A DNA stretch of 64,000 nt from Burkholderiales bacterium (lineage in GTDB: Bacteria > Pseudomonadota > Gammaproteobacteria > Burkholderiales > Burkholderiaceae_C): contig JACPOK010000033.1 in NCBI GenBank assembly GCA_016191525.1, positions 434,001 to 498,000 on the forward strand, in the 5' to 3' direction. The notes beneath the pieces are model-generated. The model worked only from the letters and a program-made list of their open reading frames with translations, was not told where the DNA came from and searched no databases. Positions 48,765 through 58,807 of this stretch are shown here, piece by piece. Position 1 is the stretch's first letter. Each line of letters opens with the position of its first letter. Made by a program: the position numbers and the translations under genes.

Positions 48765-48824
48765 AAATATTTTTTTACCTGCCGTTTGCGCCCAGCGCGC
48801 GCCACGGGCGCCTACAATGGACAC

Positions 48825-49003
48825 GTGTCTGCAGTGCGTGCCGGGCTTTATATTTCCTTGAACCAATGCTCTCTGAGCAAGGGCCTGGAACATCTCCTGG
48901 TGAGCGTGATCGTCTCGCGTCAGACGAACCCAACATCAGGCTGACCTAGCCCGACCTGAACCCTGGTTCAGGATGCCGGTCCGGTGGCACTTGCAGACGC
49001 CTT
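48825..49003 (+). ncRNA. ssrS: 6S RNA
   Basis: ~180-nt interval after zapA with closing stem GTCTGCAGTGCGTGCCGG / CCGGTGGCACTTGCAGAC, -10-like TACAAT at 48813, T-rich 3' end. The zapA-ssrS neighbourhood is classical. Confidence 0.88.
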
Positions 49004-49035
49004 TTTTCTTCTCTTCGGGCCCCGCCCGGGCCCGA

Positions 49036-49836
49036 ATGCCGATCGAACCCCAGCTCATCGCCGAACTCCTCCTGCTGGGCGTTTGCGCCGGCTTCCTGGC
49101 CGGCCTGATGGGCATAGGCGGCGGCATGATGATGGTGCCGTTCATGTCCTTCATCCTCGCGGCCAAGGGCTTCCCGCATGACCTGACACTCAAGATGGCA
49201 GTGGCCACGTCACTGGCCACCATCTGCTTTACTTCGCTCACTTCCGTCATCGCCCACCACCGGCGCGGCGCCGTATTGTGGCCGGTCGTGCTGAGGCTGG
49301 CGCCAGGCATTTTGGCCGGCTCCATCGTCGGCTCGCAGGTGGCGGTGGCGCTGCCCGGCAAATTCCTGAGCGTGCTGTTTGCCGGGTTCGTCGCCTTCGC
49401 GGCCACGCAAATGCTGCTTGACCGAAAGCCCAAGCCGCACCGCACGCTGCCCGGCACCCCGGGCATGCTGTCCATGGGCGGGTTGATCGGGCTGCTGTCC
49501 GCCCTGGTGGGCGCGGGCGGTGCGTTCGTCTCGGTACCCTTCATGCTCTGGTGCAACATCAAGATCCACAACGCGGTGGCTACCTCGGCGGCGCTGGGTT
49601 TCCCGGTCGCGCTGGCGGGCACCCTGGGCTACCTCTGGGGCGGGCTGGAGCTCCAGCAGCTGCCCGCCGGCGCAGTTGGCTACATTTACGTGCCGGGCCT
49701 GCTGGTGATATCCGCCGCCAGCATGTGCACGGCGCCGCTGGGGGCGCGCACGGCGCACCGGATGGACATCCGGCCGCTCAAGCGCGCCTTCGCATTCCTG
49801 CTGTACATACTGGCCGGCTATTTCCTGTTTCGCTGA
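49036..49836 (+). CDS. TauE/SafE family permease
   Basis: LLGVCAGFLAGLMGIGGGMMMVPFM repeated in second half GLLSALVGAGGAFVSVPFML. Confidence 0.9.
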   Translation: MPIEPQLIAELLLLGVCAGFLAGLMGIGGGMMMVPFMSFILAAKGFPHDLTLKMAVATSLATICFTSLTSVIAHHRRGAVLWPVVLRLAPGILAGSIVGSQVAVALPGKFLSVLFAGFVAFAATQMLLDRKPKPHRTLPGTPGMLSMGGLIGLLSALVGAGGAFVSVPFMLWCNIKIHNAVATSAALGFPVALAGTLGYLWGGLELQQLPAGAVGYIYVPGLLVISAASMCTAPLGARTAHRMDIRPLKRAFAFLLYILAGYFLFR

Positions 49837-49845
49837 AGGGGACGC

Positions 49846-50769
49846 ATGAGGATCGCATTCATCGGGCACAACGATTTCGGCCGCGCCACACTCGAGGCGT
49901 TCCTGGCCCGCGGGGACACCGTGGCCGGCGTGTTCTGCGCCCCCGAAAAGCCGGGCGACAAGCCCGACGCCGTACGGCTGGCGGCGCAGGAGCACGGCCT
50001 GCCGCTGTTCCAGTTTCCCAGCCTGCGCAAGGAAGAAGCCGAACAGGCCATGCACGGCCTGGACGCCGACCTGGGCGTGATGGCCTATGTGCTGCAGTTC
50101 GTGCCACAGCGCTTCGTCAACATACCGCGCCACGGCACCATCCAGTACCACCCTTCCCTGCTGCCGCGCCATCGCGGGCCTTCGTCCATCAACTGGCCGA
50201 TCGCGCTGGGCGACACGCAGACGGGCCTCACCATCTTCCGCCCCACTGATGGCCTGGACGAAGGCCCCGTCATCCTGCAGAAAACCGTGCCCATCGGCGC
50301 CGATGCCACTTTGGGCGACGTGTACTTCCACCAGCTGTTCCCGCATGGCGTGGCGGCGCTGCTGGAAGCCGCCGACCTGGTGGTCTCGGGCCGCGCGGTG
50401 GAGCAGATCCAGGACGAATCGCGCGCCACCTACGAAGGCTGGTTCCACGAGGAGGAGTCGCGCATCAACTGGGCCAACCACGTGGACCAGGTCTACAACC
50501 TGATCCGCGCCTGCAACCCGGCGCCGGGCGCCTGGACCCAGCTGGCCGGCACGCGGGTGTGGCTGTACGACGCGCGCAAGCACCCCATCGGCACGCACGG
50601 CGCGGTACGCGGCAAGCCGGGCGAGATCGCGGCGATTACCGAAAGCTCAATCTTCATCAACTCGCACGGCGGCCAGATCGAGGTGCTGCGCCTGCGCGCC
50701 GAGGGCGGCAAGAAGATGAGCGCGGGCGAATTCGCCCGCGAGAACCAGCTGGCTATTTCCGGCGGCTAG
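49846..50769 (+). CDS. Formyltransferase family protein (methionyl-tRNA formyltransferase-like)
   Basis: HGTIQYHPSLLPRHRGPSSINWPIALGDTQTGLTIF formyltransferase core. Confidence 0.88.
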   Translation: MRIAFIGHNDFGRATLEAFLARGDTVAGVFCAPEKPGDKPDAVRLAAQEHGLPLFQFPSLRKEEAEQAMHGLDADLGVMAYVLQFVPQRFVNIPRHGTIQYHPSLLPRHRGPSSINWPIALGDTQTGLTIFRPTDGLDEGPVILQKTVPIGADATLGDVYFHQLFPHGVAALLEAADLVVSGRAVEQIQDESRATYEGWFHEEESRINWANHVDQVYNLIRACNPAPGAWTQLAGTRVWLYDARKHPIGTHGAVRGKPGEIAAITESSIFINSHGGQIEVLRLRAEGGKKMSAGEFARENQLAISGG

Positions 50770-51685
50770 GCAGGCCTATCGTCTGCTCGATCAGGCTGTC
50801 GCCGTCCTTGAGCAGGAAGGCGCGGAAGGCCTGGGCCACCGGGGGCAGGCGCTTGTTGCGCCGGTGCACCACGTACCAGTTGAGCATCAGCGGGAAACCC
50901 TGCACGTGAAGCACGGTGAGGCTGCCGGCCTGCAATTCACGGCTGATGGTGTGGGCCGACAGGAAGCTCACCCCCATGCCGGCGATGACGGCCTGCTTGA
51001 TGGTCTCGGTGCTCTTGATCTCCATCGCGATATTCAGTTCGGCCATGTGTGTGCCGAAAGCCTCGACCATGGAGTTCCAGGTGTCGGAGCCTTTTTCGCG
51101 CACCACGAACGGCTCGCGCGCGATGCGTGAAACGGGAATGCGCTTGCGGTCGGCCAGCGGATGGTCGGGCGCGGCGACGATGACGTAGGGGTGCGGCGCG
51201 AAGGGTTCGTTGACCGTGTCCATGTCCTTCGGCGGGCGCACCATGATGGCCAGGTCGGTGAGGTTGTCGGTCATCTGCTCCAGCAGTTCCTCGCGGTTGC
51301 AGACACCGAAGTTGAGCGTGACGCCGGTGTGGCGCCGCGCGAATTCCACCAGCAGGCGCGGGAAGAAATAGTCACCGGCGCTGATCACCGCCACGTTCAG
51401 CTTGCCGCCCGAGACGCCCTTGAACTGCGTCATGGTGTCCTCGACCTCCTTGAACTGCTGGATGATCACGCGGCTGGCGTGCAGCATCTCCACGCCGGCG
51501 GGCGTGAGGTGGATTTTCTTGCCCAGCTGCTCGAAGAGGGGCAGGCCCGCGTGGTCCTCCAGCTTCTTGACCTGGGTGGACACGGCGGGCTGCGTGAGGT
51601 GCAGTTCCTCGGCGGCGCGCGAGAAGCTCAGGTTGCGGGCCACGGCCTCGAAAACCTTGAGCTGGCGCATGGTGGCGTTCTTCAT
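50753..51685 (-). CDS. LysR family transcriptional regulator (CbbR-like)
   Basis: MRQLKVFEAVARNLSFSRAAEELHLTQPAVSTQVKKLEDHAGLPLFEQLGKKIHLT. Confidence 0.93.
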   Translation of the reverse strand: MKNATMRQLKVFEAVARNLSFSRAAEELHLTQPAVSTQVKKLEDHAGLPLFEQLGKKIHLTPAGVEMLHASRVIIQQFKEVEDTMTQFKGVSGGKLNVAVISAGDYFFPRLLVEFARRHTGVTLNFGVCNREELLEQMTDNLTDLAIMVRPPKDMDTVNEPFAPHPYVIVAAPDHPLADRKRIPVSRIAREPFVVREKGSDTWNSMVEAFGTHMAELNIAMEIKSTETIKQAVIAGMGVSFLSAHTISRELQAGSLTVLHVQGFPLMLNWYVVHRRNKRLPPVAQAFRAFLLKDGDSLIEQTIGLPSRRK

Positions 51686-51694
51686 CGGGGGTCT

Positions 51695-51760
51695 CCATCC
51701 ATAACCTATGAGTAACCATCATTATCAAATACTTTAACTATCATTAATCGTTGCTCCTTT
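51695..51760 (+). promoter_or_regulatory. Regulatory region of gcl, duplicated at 55346-55420
   Basis: CCATCCATAACCTATGAG...ACCATCATTATCAAATACTTTAACTATCATTAATCGTT. Confidence 0.7.
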
Positions 51761-51799
51761 CTACATTTGCTTCCAGGGCAAATCCCAAAGGAGACATCG

Positions 51800-53596
51800 A
51801 TGGCAAAAATGAAGGCCGCAATGGCCGCTGTTCTGGTGATGGAAAAAGAGGGCATCACGCAAGCCTTCGGTGTGCCGGGCGCAGCGATCAACCCCTTTTA
51901 CTCGGCGCTGCGCGAGCGCCAGTCGATCACGCACATCCTTGCCCGGCACGTCGAGGCCGCGTCGCACATGGCCGAAGGCTATACCCGCGCCAAGGCCGGC
52001 AATATCGGCGTATGCATCGGCACCAGCGGCCCGGCCGGGACCGACATGATCACCGGGCTCTACTCGGCCATTGCCGACAGCATCCCGATCCTGTGCATCA
52101 CCGGCCAGGCGCCGCGCGCCCGGCTTTACAAGGAAGATTTCCAGGCGGTGGACATTGAGTCCATCTCCAAGCCTGTGACCAAGTGGAGCGTGACGGTGCG
52201 CGAGCCCGCCCTGGTGCCGCGATCCTTCCAGCAGGCTTTTCACCTGATGCGGTCCGGGCGCCCCGGCCCGGTGCTGATTGACCTGCCGTTCGACGTGCAG
52301 ATGGCTGAAATTGAATTTGACATCGACACCTACGAACCGCTGCCGGTCTACAAGCCCGCGGCCAGCCGCAAGCAGATAGAGAAAGCCCTGGACATGCTGG
52401 CCGCGTCCAGCAAGCCGCTGATCGTCGCCGGCGGCGGCATCATCAATGCCGATGCGTCCGGCCTGCTGGTGGAGTTTGCCGAGTTGACCGGCGTGCCCGT
52501 GATTCCCACGCTGATGGGCTGGGGCACGATTCCCGACGACCATGCGCTGATGGCCGGCATGTGCGGCCTGCAGACCAGCCACCGCTACGGCAACGCAACC
52601 ATGCTGGCCAGCGACTTCGTGATCGGCATCGGCAACCGCTGGGCGAATCGCCACACCGGCTCCCCCGAGGTGTACTGCAAGGGCCGCACCTTTGTGCACG
52701 TCGACATCGAGCCGACACAGATCGGCCGCGTCTTCAATCCCGACTTCGGCATCGTCAGCGACGCCAAAGCGGCGCTGGAGCTGCTGGTGCAGGTCGCGCG
52801 GGAACGCAAGGCGGCCAAAACCCTGCCCGACTTCGGCGTCTGGGCCGCCCGTTGCGCCGAGCGCAAGAAGCTGATGCACCGCAAGTCCCACTTCACAGAG
52901 ACCCCCATCAAGCCGATGCGGGTGTACGAAGAGATGAACAAGGTGTTCCCACGCGACACCATTTACGTGACCACCATCGGCCTGAGCCAGATCGCCGGCG
53001 CGCAGTTTCTCAACGTCTATGGCCCGCGCCAGTGGATCAACTGCGGCCAGGCCGGCCCGCTGGGCTGGACCATACCGGCCGCGCTGGGCGTGGTGGCCGC
53101 GGACCCGACGCGCACCGTGGTGGGCCTGTCGGGCGACTACGACTTCCAGTTCCTGATGGAGGAGCTGGCCGTGGGCGCGCAGTTCAACCTGCCTTATGTG
53201 CAGGTCTTGGTCAACAACAGCTACCTGGGGCTGATCCGCCAGAGCCAGCGCGGCTTTGAGATGGACTACTGCGTGCAACTGGCCTTCGAAAACCAGAACG
53301 TGCCGAAGGGCGAGGGTGACTTGCGCAGCTATGGAGTGGATCACCAGGCGGTGGTGCAGGGCCTGGGCTGCAAATCGTTGCGTGTGACTGACCCTGAAAA
53401 AATCAACGACGCGATGGTCCAGGCCCAGGCGATGGCGCGCCAATACCGCGTGCCGGTGGTGGTGGAAGTGATCCTGGAGAAGGTGACCAACATCGCCATG
53501 GGCACCGAGATCGACAAGGTCAATGAGTTCGAGGACATCGACTGCCGCCACCCCGAAGGCCTGAAGGGCCTGGAGCTGGCCGGCCTGCTCGAGTAA
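51800..53596 (+). CDS. gcl: Glyoxylate carboligase (tartronate-semialdehyde synthase)
   Basis: [38 protein letters not shown]...; ThDP enzyme followed by hyi and glxR. Confidence 0.96.
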   Translation: MAKMKAAMAAVLVMEKEGITQAFGVPGAAINPFYSALRERQSITHILARHVEAASHMAEGYTRAKAGNIGVCIGTSGPAGTDMITGLYSAIADSIPILCITGQAPRARLYKEDFQAVDIESISKPVTKWSVTVREPALVPRSFQQAFHLMRSGRPGPVLIDLPFDVQMAEIEFDIDTYEPLPVYKPAASRKQIEKALDMLAASSKPLIVAGGGIINADASGLLVEFAELTGVPVIPTLMGWGTIPDDHALMAGMCGLQTSHRYGNATMLASDFVIGIGNRWANRHTGSPEVYCKGRTFVHVDIEPTQIGRVFNPDFGIVSDAKAALELLVQVARERKAAKTLPDFGVWAARCAERKKLMHRKSHFTETPIKPMRVYEEMNKVFPRDTIYVTTIGLSQIAGAQFLNVYGPRQWINCGQAGPLGWTIPAALGVVAADPTRTVVGLSGDYDFQFLMEELAVGAQFNLPYVQVLVNNSYLGLIRQSQRGFEMDYCVQLAFENQNVPKGEGDLRSYGVDHQAVVQGLGCKSLRVTDPEKINDAMVQAQAMARQYRVPVVVEVILEKVTNIAMGTEIDKVNEFEDIDCRHPEGLKGLELAGLLE

Positions 53597-53607
53597 GGAA
53601 ACAAAGC

Positions 53608-54396
53608 ATGCTCCGCTTCGCCGCCAACCTGACCATGATGTTCAACGAGGTCCCGTTCCTGGACCGCTTCGAGCTGGCCGCCAGGGCCGGATTCAAGGCC
53701 GTTGAGTTTCTGTTTCCCTACGCCCACCCCGCCGCCGAAATCCGCCAGCTGCTGGACGCCAACGGCCTGCAGCTGGTGCTGCACAACCTGCCCGCCGGTG
53801 ACTGGGACGCGGGCGAGCGCGGCATCGCTTGCCACCCGGAGCGGGTTGAAGAGTTCCGGGCCGGCGTGGCGAAGGCCCTGGTCTATGCCAAGGCGCTGGG
53901 CGTCGGGCAGCTCAATTGCCTGGCGGGCAAGGTCTCGCCAGCCAACGCGTCCGGCGCGCTCGACCCGCGCGTGCGGCAGACCTTGGTGGCCAACCTGCGC
54001 CATGCCGCCGCGCAACTGGGCGATGCCGGGCTGAGGCTGCTGATCGAGCCGATCAACACCTTCGACATCCCCGGCTTCTACCTGAACCGCACCGAGCAGG
54101 CGATCGCGCTGCTGGACGAAGTGGGCGCCGCCAACGCGTTCGTGCAGTACGACATCTATCACGCCCAGCGGATGGAGGGCGAGCTGGCCGCCACGATGAG
54201 CAAGCACCTGGCGCGCATCGGCCACATCCAGCTGGCCGACAACCCCGGGCGCAACGAGCCGGGCACCGGCGAGATCAATTACCCATTCCTGTTCGCACAT
54301 CTCGACCGCATCGGCTACGAGGGCTGGATCGGCTGCGAATACAAGCCCGCCGCGGACACCGTGGCCGGCCTGGGCTGGTTTTCCAAGAACAACTGA
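53608..54396 (+). CDS. hyi: Hydroxypyruvate isomerase
   Basis: MLRFAANLTMMFNEVPFLDRFELAARAGFKAVEFLFPY...EPINTFDIPGFYLNRTEQA. Confidence 0.95.
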   Translation: MLRFAANLTMMFNEVPFLDRFELAARAGFKAVEFLFPYAHPAAEIRQLLDANGLQLVLHNLPAGDWDAGERGIACHPERVEEFRAGVAKALVYAKALGVGQLNCLAGKVSPANASGALDPRVRQTLVANLRHAAAQLGDAGLRLLIEPINTFDIPGFYLNRTEQAIALLDEVGAANAFVQYDIYHAQRMEGELAATMSKHLARIGHIQLADNPGRNEPGTGEINYPFLFAHLDRIGYEGWIGCEYKPAADTVAGLGWFSKNN

Positions 54397-54412
54397 GACA
54401 GGAGCAATTCCA

Positions 54413-55336
54413 ATGACCGCACAACCCCTGAAGATCGGCTTCGTCGGCCTCGGCATCATGGGTGCACCCATGGCCGGGCACCTGATCGAGGCCGGCCACC
54501 AGCTGTTCGTCTTCACGCTGGGCAAGATGCCCGAATCCATCGCCTGCACCAGCGCGACCCAGTGCACCAACGCGCGCGGCGTGGCCGAGCGCGCCGACAT
54601 CATCTTCATCATGGTGCCGGATACGCCGGACGTCGAAGCCGCCCTGTTCGCCGACGGCGGCATCGCGGCGGGCCTGAAGGCCGGCACGGGCACCGGCGCG
54701 CGCAAGGTGGTGGTGGACATGAGCTCCATCTCGCCGATCGCCACCAAGGCGTTTGCGCAGAAGGTCAACGCCCTGGACTGCGACTACCTGGATGCGCCCG
54801 TGTCCGGCGGCGAAGTGGGCGCGAAGAACGCCACGCTGTCCATCATGGTCGGCGGCGATGAAGCCGTCTTCGCCCGCATCAAGCCCCTGTTCGAGCGCAT
54901 GGGCAAGAACATCACGCTGGTGGGCGGCAACGGCGACGGCCAGACCGCCAAGGTGGCCAACCAGATCATCGTGGCGCTGACCATCGAGGCCGTGGCCGAG
55001 GCGCTGCTCTTCGCCTCGAAGGCCGGCGCCGACCCGGCGCGCGTGCGCCTGGCGCTGATGGGCGGCTTCGCCTCCTCCAAGATCCTGGAAGTGCACGGCG
55101 ACCGCATGGTCAAGCGCACCTTCGACCCCGGCTTCCGCATCGAGCTGCACCAGAAAGACCTGAACCTGGCGCTTTCCAGCGCCCGCGCGCTGGGTGTTTC
55201 GCTGCCCAACACGGCCACGGCGCAGGAGCTGTTCAACGCCTGCGCTGCCCATGGCGGCAAGGGCTGGGACCACTCGGCAATGGTTCGCGCGCTGGAAAAG
55301 ATGGCGAACTTCGAGATCGGCCAGAAGCCCGGCTGA
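54413..55336 (+). CDS. glxR: 2-hydroxy-3-oxopropionate (tartronate semialdehyde) reductase
   Basis: KIGFVGLGIMGAPMAGHLIEAGH...DAPVSGGEVGAKNATLSIMVGG. Confidence 0.95.
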   Translation: MTAQPLKIGFVGLGIMGAPMAGHLIEAGHQLFVFTLGKMPESIACTSATQCTNARGVAERADIIFIMVPDTPDVEAALFADGGIAAGLKAGTGTGARKVVVDMSSISPIATKAFAQKVNALDCDYLDAPVSGGEVGAKNATLSIMVGGDEAVFARIKPLFERMGKNITLVGGNGDGQTAKVANQIIVALTIEAVAEALLFASKAGADPARVRLALMGGFASSKILEVHGDRMVKRTFDPGFRIELHQKDLNLALSSARALGVSLPNTATAQELFNACAAHGGKGWDHSAMVRALEKMANFEIGQKPG

Positions 55337-55343
55337 GGGCCAG

Positions 55344-55371
55344 TTCCATCCATAACGTTTTATGGATGGAA
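55344..55371. promoter_or_regulatory. 28-bp perfect inverted repeat in duplicated promoter
   Basis: TTCCATCCATAA-CGTT-TTATGGATGGAA. Confidence 0.7.
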
Positions 55372-55420
55372 CCATCAAATACTTTGACTGTTATTAATCG
55401 TTCGTTGTTTCTAGTATTGG
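55346..55420 (+). promoter_or_regulatory. Second copy of the gcl-type regulatory region
   Basis: CCATCCATAAC...ACCATCAAATACTTTGACTGTTATTAATCGTT matches 51695-51760. Confidence 0.7.
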
Positions 55421-55446
55421 CTTCGAACCCGCAAAGGAGCACCCCC

Positions 55447-55770
55447 ATGAAGACCCGCCACACCGCCGCCGCCGATCCCTGCGCAGAAGCGCACCGCCAC
55501 GCGTACAACGCCGCCTTCGAGGAGCTGGGCCTGGCGTGGCACTGGGATGCGGCCACCTATGCCCGCCTGCAGTCGGACAGTACAAGCGCCGTGCGCATCT
55601 ACCTGCTGACGGAGCAGGCCCACCTGCTGCGCGCCTACGAGGAATCGTTCCTGGTGGAAGCCATCGAGGCGGCCAAGGCGCGCTGCTACGAGAGCATGGC
55701 GCGCAACCCCGCGCGCCACGCCCCCTGGGCCATCTGGGCCGGCGGCACCCCGGCCCGCCTGGCGGCCTAA
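55447..55770 (+). CDS. 107-aa conserved-looking hypothetical protein
   Basis: Strong SD (AAAGGAG) upstream of ATG; MKTRHTAAADPCAEAHRHAYNAAFEELGLAWHWDAATYARL; gcl-like promoter. Confidence 0.75.
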   Translation: MKTRHTAAADPCAEAHRHAYNAAFEELGLAWHWDAATYARLQSDSTSAVRIYLLTEQAHLLRAYEESFLVEAIEAAKARCYESMARNPARHAPWAIWAGGTPARLAA

Positions 55771-55786
55771 CACACCGAAAGCCGCC

Positions 55787-56554
55787 ATGCCGATCCACTG
55801 GGTACGTTTTGAACACGCCGGCGCCATCGGCTTCGGCACGCTGGAAGCAGGCCGTGTGCGGGTGTGCGAGGGCGACATGTTCGACAGCCCCGCACCCACC
55901 GAGCAATTGCTGCCGCTGGCCGATGTGCGCCTGCTGATGCCGGTCGTGCCGACCAAGGTGCTGGCCCTGTGGAACAACTTCCACGCGCTGGGCGCCAAGC
56001 TGAACCTGCCGGTGCCGGCCGAGCCGCTGTACCTGCTGAAGTCGCCCAATTCGTTCATGGGCCCCGGTGAGACCATCCGCAAGCCTGCCGGCGACGGCAA
56101 GGTGGTTTTCGAAGGCGAGCTGGGCATCGTGATCGGCAAGACCTGCAAGGCCGTGCCCCCGGCGCGCGCCATGGAGCAGGTATTCGGTTTTACCTGCGCC
56201 AACGACGTTACGATGGCCGACATCCTCAACCGCGATGCCTCCTTCGCGCAATGGGTACGCGCCAAGGGTTTCGATACCTTTTGCCCGTTCGGCCCAGTGG
56301 TGGCCACGGGCCTGGAGCCCGGCAAGCTGGCGGTGCGCACCATCCTCAATGGCGAAGTGCGGCAGGACTACCCGATCAGCGACATGCGCTTCTCGGTGGC
56401 GCAACTGGTCAGCATGATCTCGCAGGACATGACCCTCTACCCTGGCGATATCATCCTGTGCGGCACCTCTGTAGGTGTCGGATCCATGAAACCTGGCAGC
56501 ACTGTGGAAGTCGACATCGCCGGTGTCGGCCGGCTGACCAACCGGTTCGAATAG
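55787..56554 (+). CDS. Fumarylacetoacetate hydrolase family protein
   Basis: FEGELGIVIGKTCKAV...GFTCANDVTMADIL...YPGDIILCGTSVGVG. Confidence 0.92.
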   Translation: MPIHWVRFEHAGAIGFGTLEAGRVRVCEGDMFDSPAPTEQLLPLADVRLLMPVVPTKVLALWNNFHALGAKLNLPVPAEPLYLLKSPNSFMGPGETIRKPAGDGKVVFEGELGIVIGKTCKAVPPARAMEQVFGFTCANDVTMADILNRDASFAQWVRAKGFDTFCPFGPVVATGLEPGKLAVRTILNGEVRQDYPISDMRFSVAQLVSMISQDMTLYPGDIILCGTSVGVGSMKPGSTVEVDIAGVGRLTNRFE

Positions 56555-56580
56555 CAAAATACTTTCTTGAGGGAGCGCGC

Positions 56581-57594
56581 GTGAAGATTGCAATCATCGG
56601 GGCCGGGGCCATCGGCGGCTACGTGGGCGTGAAGCTCGCGCTGGCCGGGGAAGACGTCACCTTCATCGTGCGGGGTGCCAACCTCGAGGCCATCCGCAAG
56701 AATGGCATGAAGCTGGTCATGCACGACGGCACTGAGCACGTGGCCGCGAACGTCAAGGCCACCAACGATTACGCCGAGGCCGGTCCGCAGGACGTGGTGA
56801 TCCTGGCCATGAAGGCCCACCAGGTCGAGGCGGTGGCGCGCGACATGCCCAAGCTGCTCGGCCCCGACACCGCCGTGGTGACCATGCAGAACGGCATTCC
56901 CTACTGGTACTTCCACAAGCACGGCGGGCCGCTCGACGGCAGTTCCGTGCGCAGCGTGGACCCCAGCGGGCTGCTGGCCGAGATGATCCCGCCGCGGCGC
57001 GTGATCGGCTGCGTTGTGTACCCGGCTTCCGAGCTGGTGGCGCCAGGCGTCGTCAGGCACATCGAGGGCGACCGCTTCCCGGTGGGCGAGCTGGACGGCT
57101 CTTCCAGCGAACGCGTCACCCGCATTTCGGAATGCTTCACCAGGGCCGGTTTCAAGGCCCCGGTGCTGGACAACATCCGTGCCGAGATCTGGCTCAAGCT
57201 GTGGGGCAACCTCACCTTCAACCCCATCAGCAGCCTGGCGCATTCCACCCTGGTGGACATCTGCCAGTACCCCCTGTCGCGCGAGCTGGCGGCCAACATG
57301 ATGCGCGAAGCCCAGGACGTGGCCCACAAGCTGGGCATCCAGTTCCGGGTGACGCTGGACAAGCGCATCGCCGGCGCCGAAAAGGTCGGCAAACACAAGA
57401 CGTCCATGCTGCAGGACATCGAGGCCGGCCGCGCGCCGGAAATCGACGCGCTGGTGGGCTCGGTGGTGGAGCTGGGCCGCATGACCCAGACGCCCACCCC
57501 GCACATCGACACCGTCTATGCCCTGGTCAAGCTGCTGGGCAAGACCATCGAGGACGAAGGTGGCCGCGTGCGGATGGAAGCCGCCATCGCCTGA
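56581..57594 (+). CDS. 2-dehydropantoate 2-reductase family protein
   Basis: KIAIIGAGAIGGYVGVKLALAGEDVTFIVRG...LWGNLTFNPISSLAHSTLVDI. Confidence 0.92.
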   Translation: MKIAIIGAGAIGGYVGVKLALAGEDVTFIVRGANLEAIRKNGMKLVMHDGTEHVAANVKATNDYAEAGPQDVVILAMKAHQVEAVARDMPKLLGPDTAVVTMQNGIPYWYFHKHGGPLDGSSVRSVDPSGLLAEMIPPRRVIGCVVYPASELVAPGVVRHIEGDRFPVGELDGSSSERVTRISECFTRAGFKAPVLDNIRAEIWLKLWGNLTFNPISSLAHSTLVDICQYPLSRELAANMMREAQDVAHKLGIQFRVTLDKRIAGAEKVGKHKTSMLQDIEAGRAPEIDALVGSVVELGRMTQTPTPHIDTVYALVKLLGKTIEDEGGRVRMEAAIA

Positions 57595-57609
57595 CGGCGG
57601 ACCGCCCCC

Positions 57610-58509
57610 TCAGGGGCCCGTAGCCAGCGCCTTCTTCATCGCCACCACCGTCGCTTCGTCGGGGGTGGCGAAGTCGTATTTGCCGCCCAGGTCCAGCGCC
57701 TTCATCAAGCCCGCCTCGTTCGACTTCAGCGCCAGGAACTTGGCCGCCGCTTTCTTTACGGCATCCGCGGGCGCATTGGGGTGGGCATAGAACCCGTAGC
57801 CCCAGCTGGGGTTGCTGGCCGGCACGATCACCAGCTGCGCCATGTGGATTTTTTCGTCCGTGCCGGTGTGGGTCTTCATGGTGGAGCCCTGGGCGGTCTG
57901 CAGCCGGGTGATCAGGCCGGCCCAGCGGTCGGGCTGCCAGTGGAACGCGGCCTTGGTGGGCAGGTAGCTCTGGCCCAGCCCCTGCTGGGGCAGCACCTCC
58001 ACCACTGTGCCGCACAGGTTCTCGGCCTTGACCAGCGAGGTGGTCACGCCGCTTTTCATGCCGAAGCAGCTGGTGGACTTGAGCTTGGCCCGCACCTTGG
58101 CCTGGTCCGCCGCCGGGAGCTTGCTGATCTCCACCGGCTTGCCGTCCTTCACCGTGCCCACGTCAGCCAGGATCAGCACCGCCGACTGGATGGGGTCGAT
58201 GTTGACGGCCACGGGCTTGTAGCCCGAGGCCAGCCCCACCACCGGGTTGCCATAGATCCAGCACGGTGTCGGCGTGCGCTTGATGGCCGCAATCACGTCC
58301 TGTGTCTCGCGCACGTTCAGCACCGGAGCCACGGACAGGCCGCTGGGCTTCACGAAGTCGATCAGCTCCTTGAGGGCACTCTCGGTCTGGGAGGATCCCT
58401 CCCCCCGTATGACCTGCGGGTTGAGGTAGAGCCCCCCCTCGCAGGATTGCGCTTTCGCGGGAAGGGCGCAGGCGGCAAGGCCTGCCAGAAGCAGCATCTG
58501 TTTCATCAT
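57610..58509 (-). CDS. Periplasmic PhnD-like substrate-binding protein
   Basis: Signal peptide MMKQMLLLAGLAACALPAKAQS; periplasmic-binding-like sequence. Confidence 0.65.
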   Translation of the reverse strand: MMKQMLLLAGLAACALPAKAQSCEGGLYLNPQVIRGEGSSQTESALKELIDFVKPSGLSVAPVLNVRETQDVIAAIKRTPTPCWIYGNPVVGLASGYKPVAVNIDPIQSAVLILADVGTVKDGKPVEISKLPAADQAKVRAKLKSTSCFGMKSGVTTSLVKAENLCGTVVEVLPQQGLGQSYLPTKAAFHWQPDRWAGLITRLQTAQGSTMKTHTGTDEKIHMAQLVIVPASNPSWGYGFYAHPNAPADAVKKAAAKFLALKSNEAGLMKALDLGGKYDFATPDEATVVAMKKALATGP

Positions 58510-58681
58510 GTCTTGTCTCCAGTAATACGCCGTGGCCCGGTACTGGCGGCACGGCTTTTTTTTGCATCCTTGACGCTTCGGACCATACTAGGTCAGAAGC
58601 GAACGCCCCATCAAAGTACGCAATGGGCGTGGGGCCATTTTCTCCGGACAAACCCTCAGACAGCCTGAGAATTGAGCAATC

Positions 58682-58695
58682 TTGACCCTCGTCAA
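58682..58695. promoter_or_regulatory. FNR-type dyad upstream of tctC
   Basis: TTGAC-CCTC-GTCAA, 112 bp upstream of tctC ATG. Confidence 0.7.
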
Positions 58696-58807
58696 GAGAC
58701 ACTGGGCGGCTGTGCGGGAACATGGCTTGCTGGAGCGGCGAAGCTAGTACCAAAGGCACCCGGGCGATCGCTTCCAAACGGTAACGCAGACCTCAAGGAG
58801 ACAAGAA

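Noticed and set aside
51761-53551. 596-aa minus-strand ORF opposite gcl
   Set aside because: gcl is unambiguous; the opposite frame lacks domains and is His/Gln/Arg-rich.
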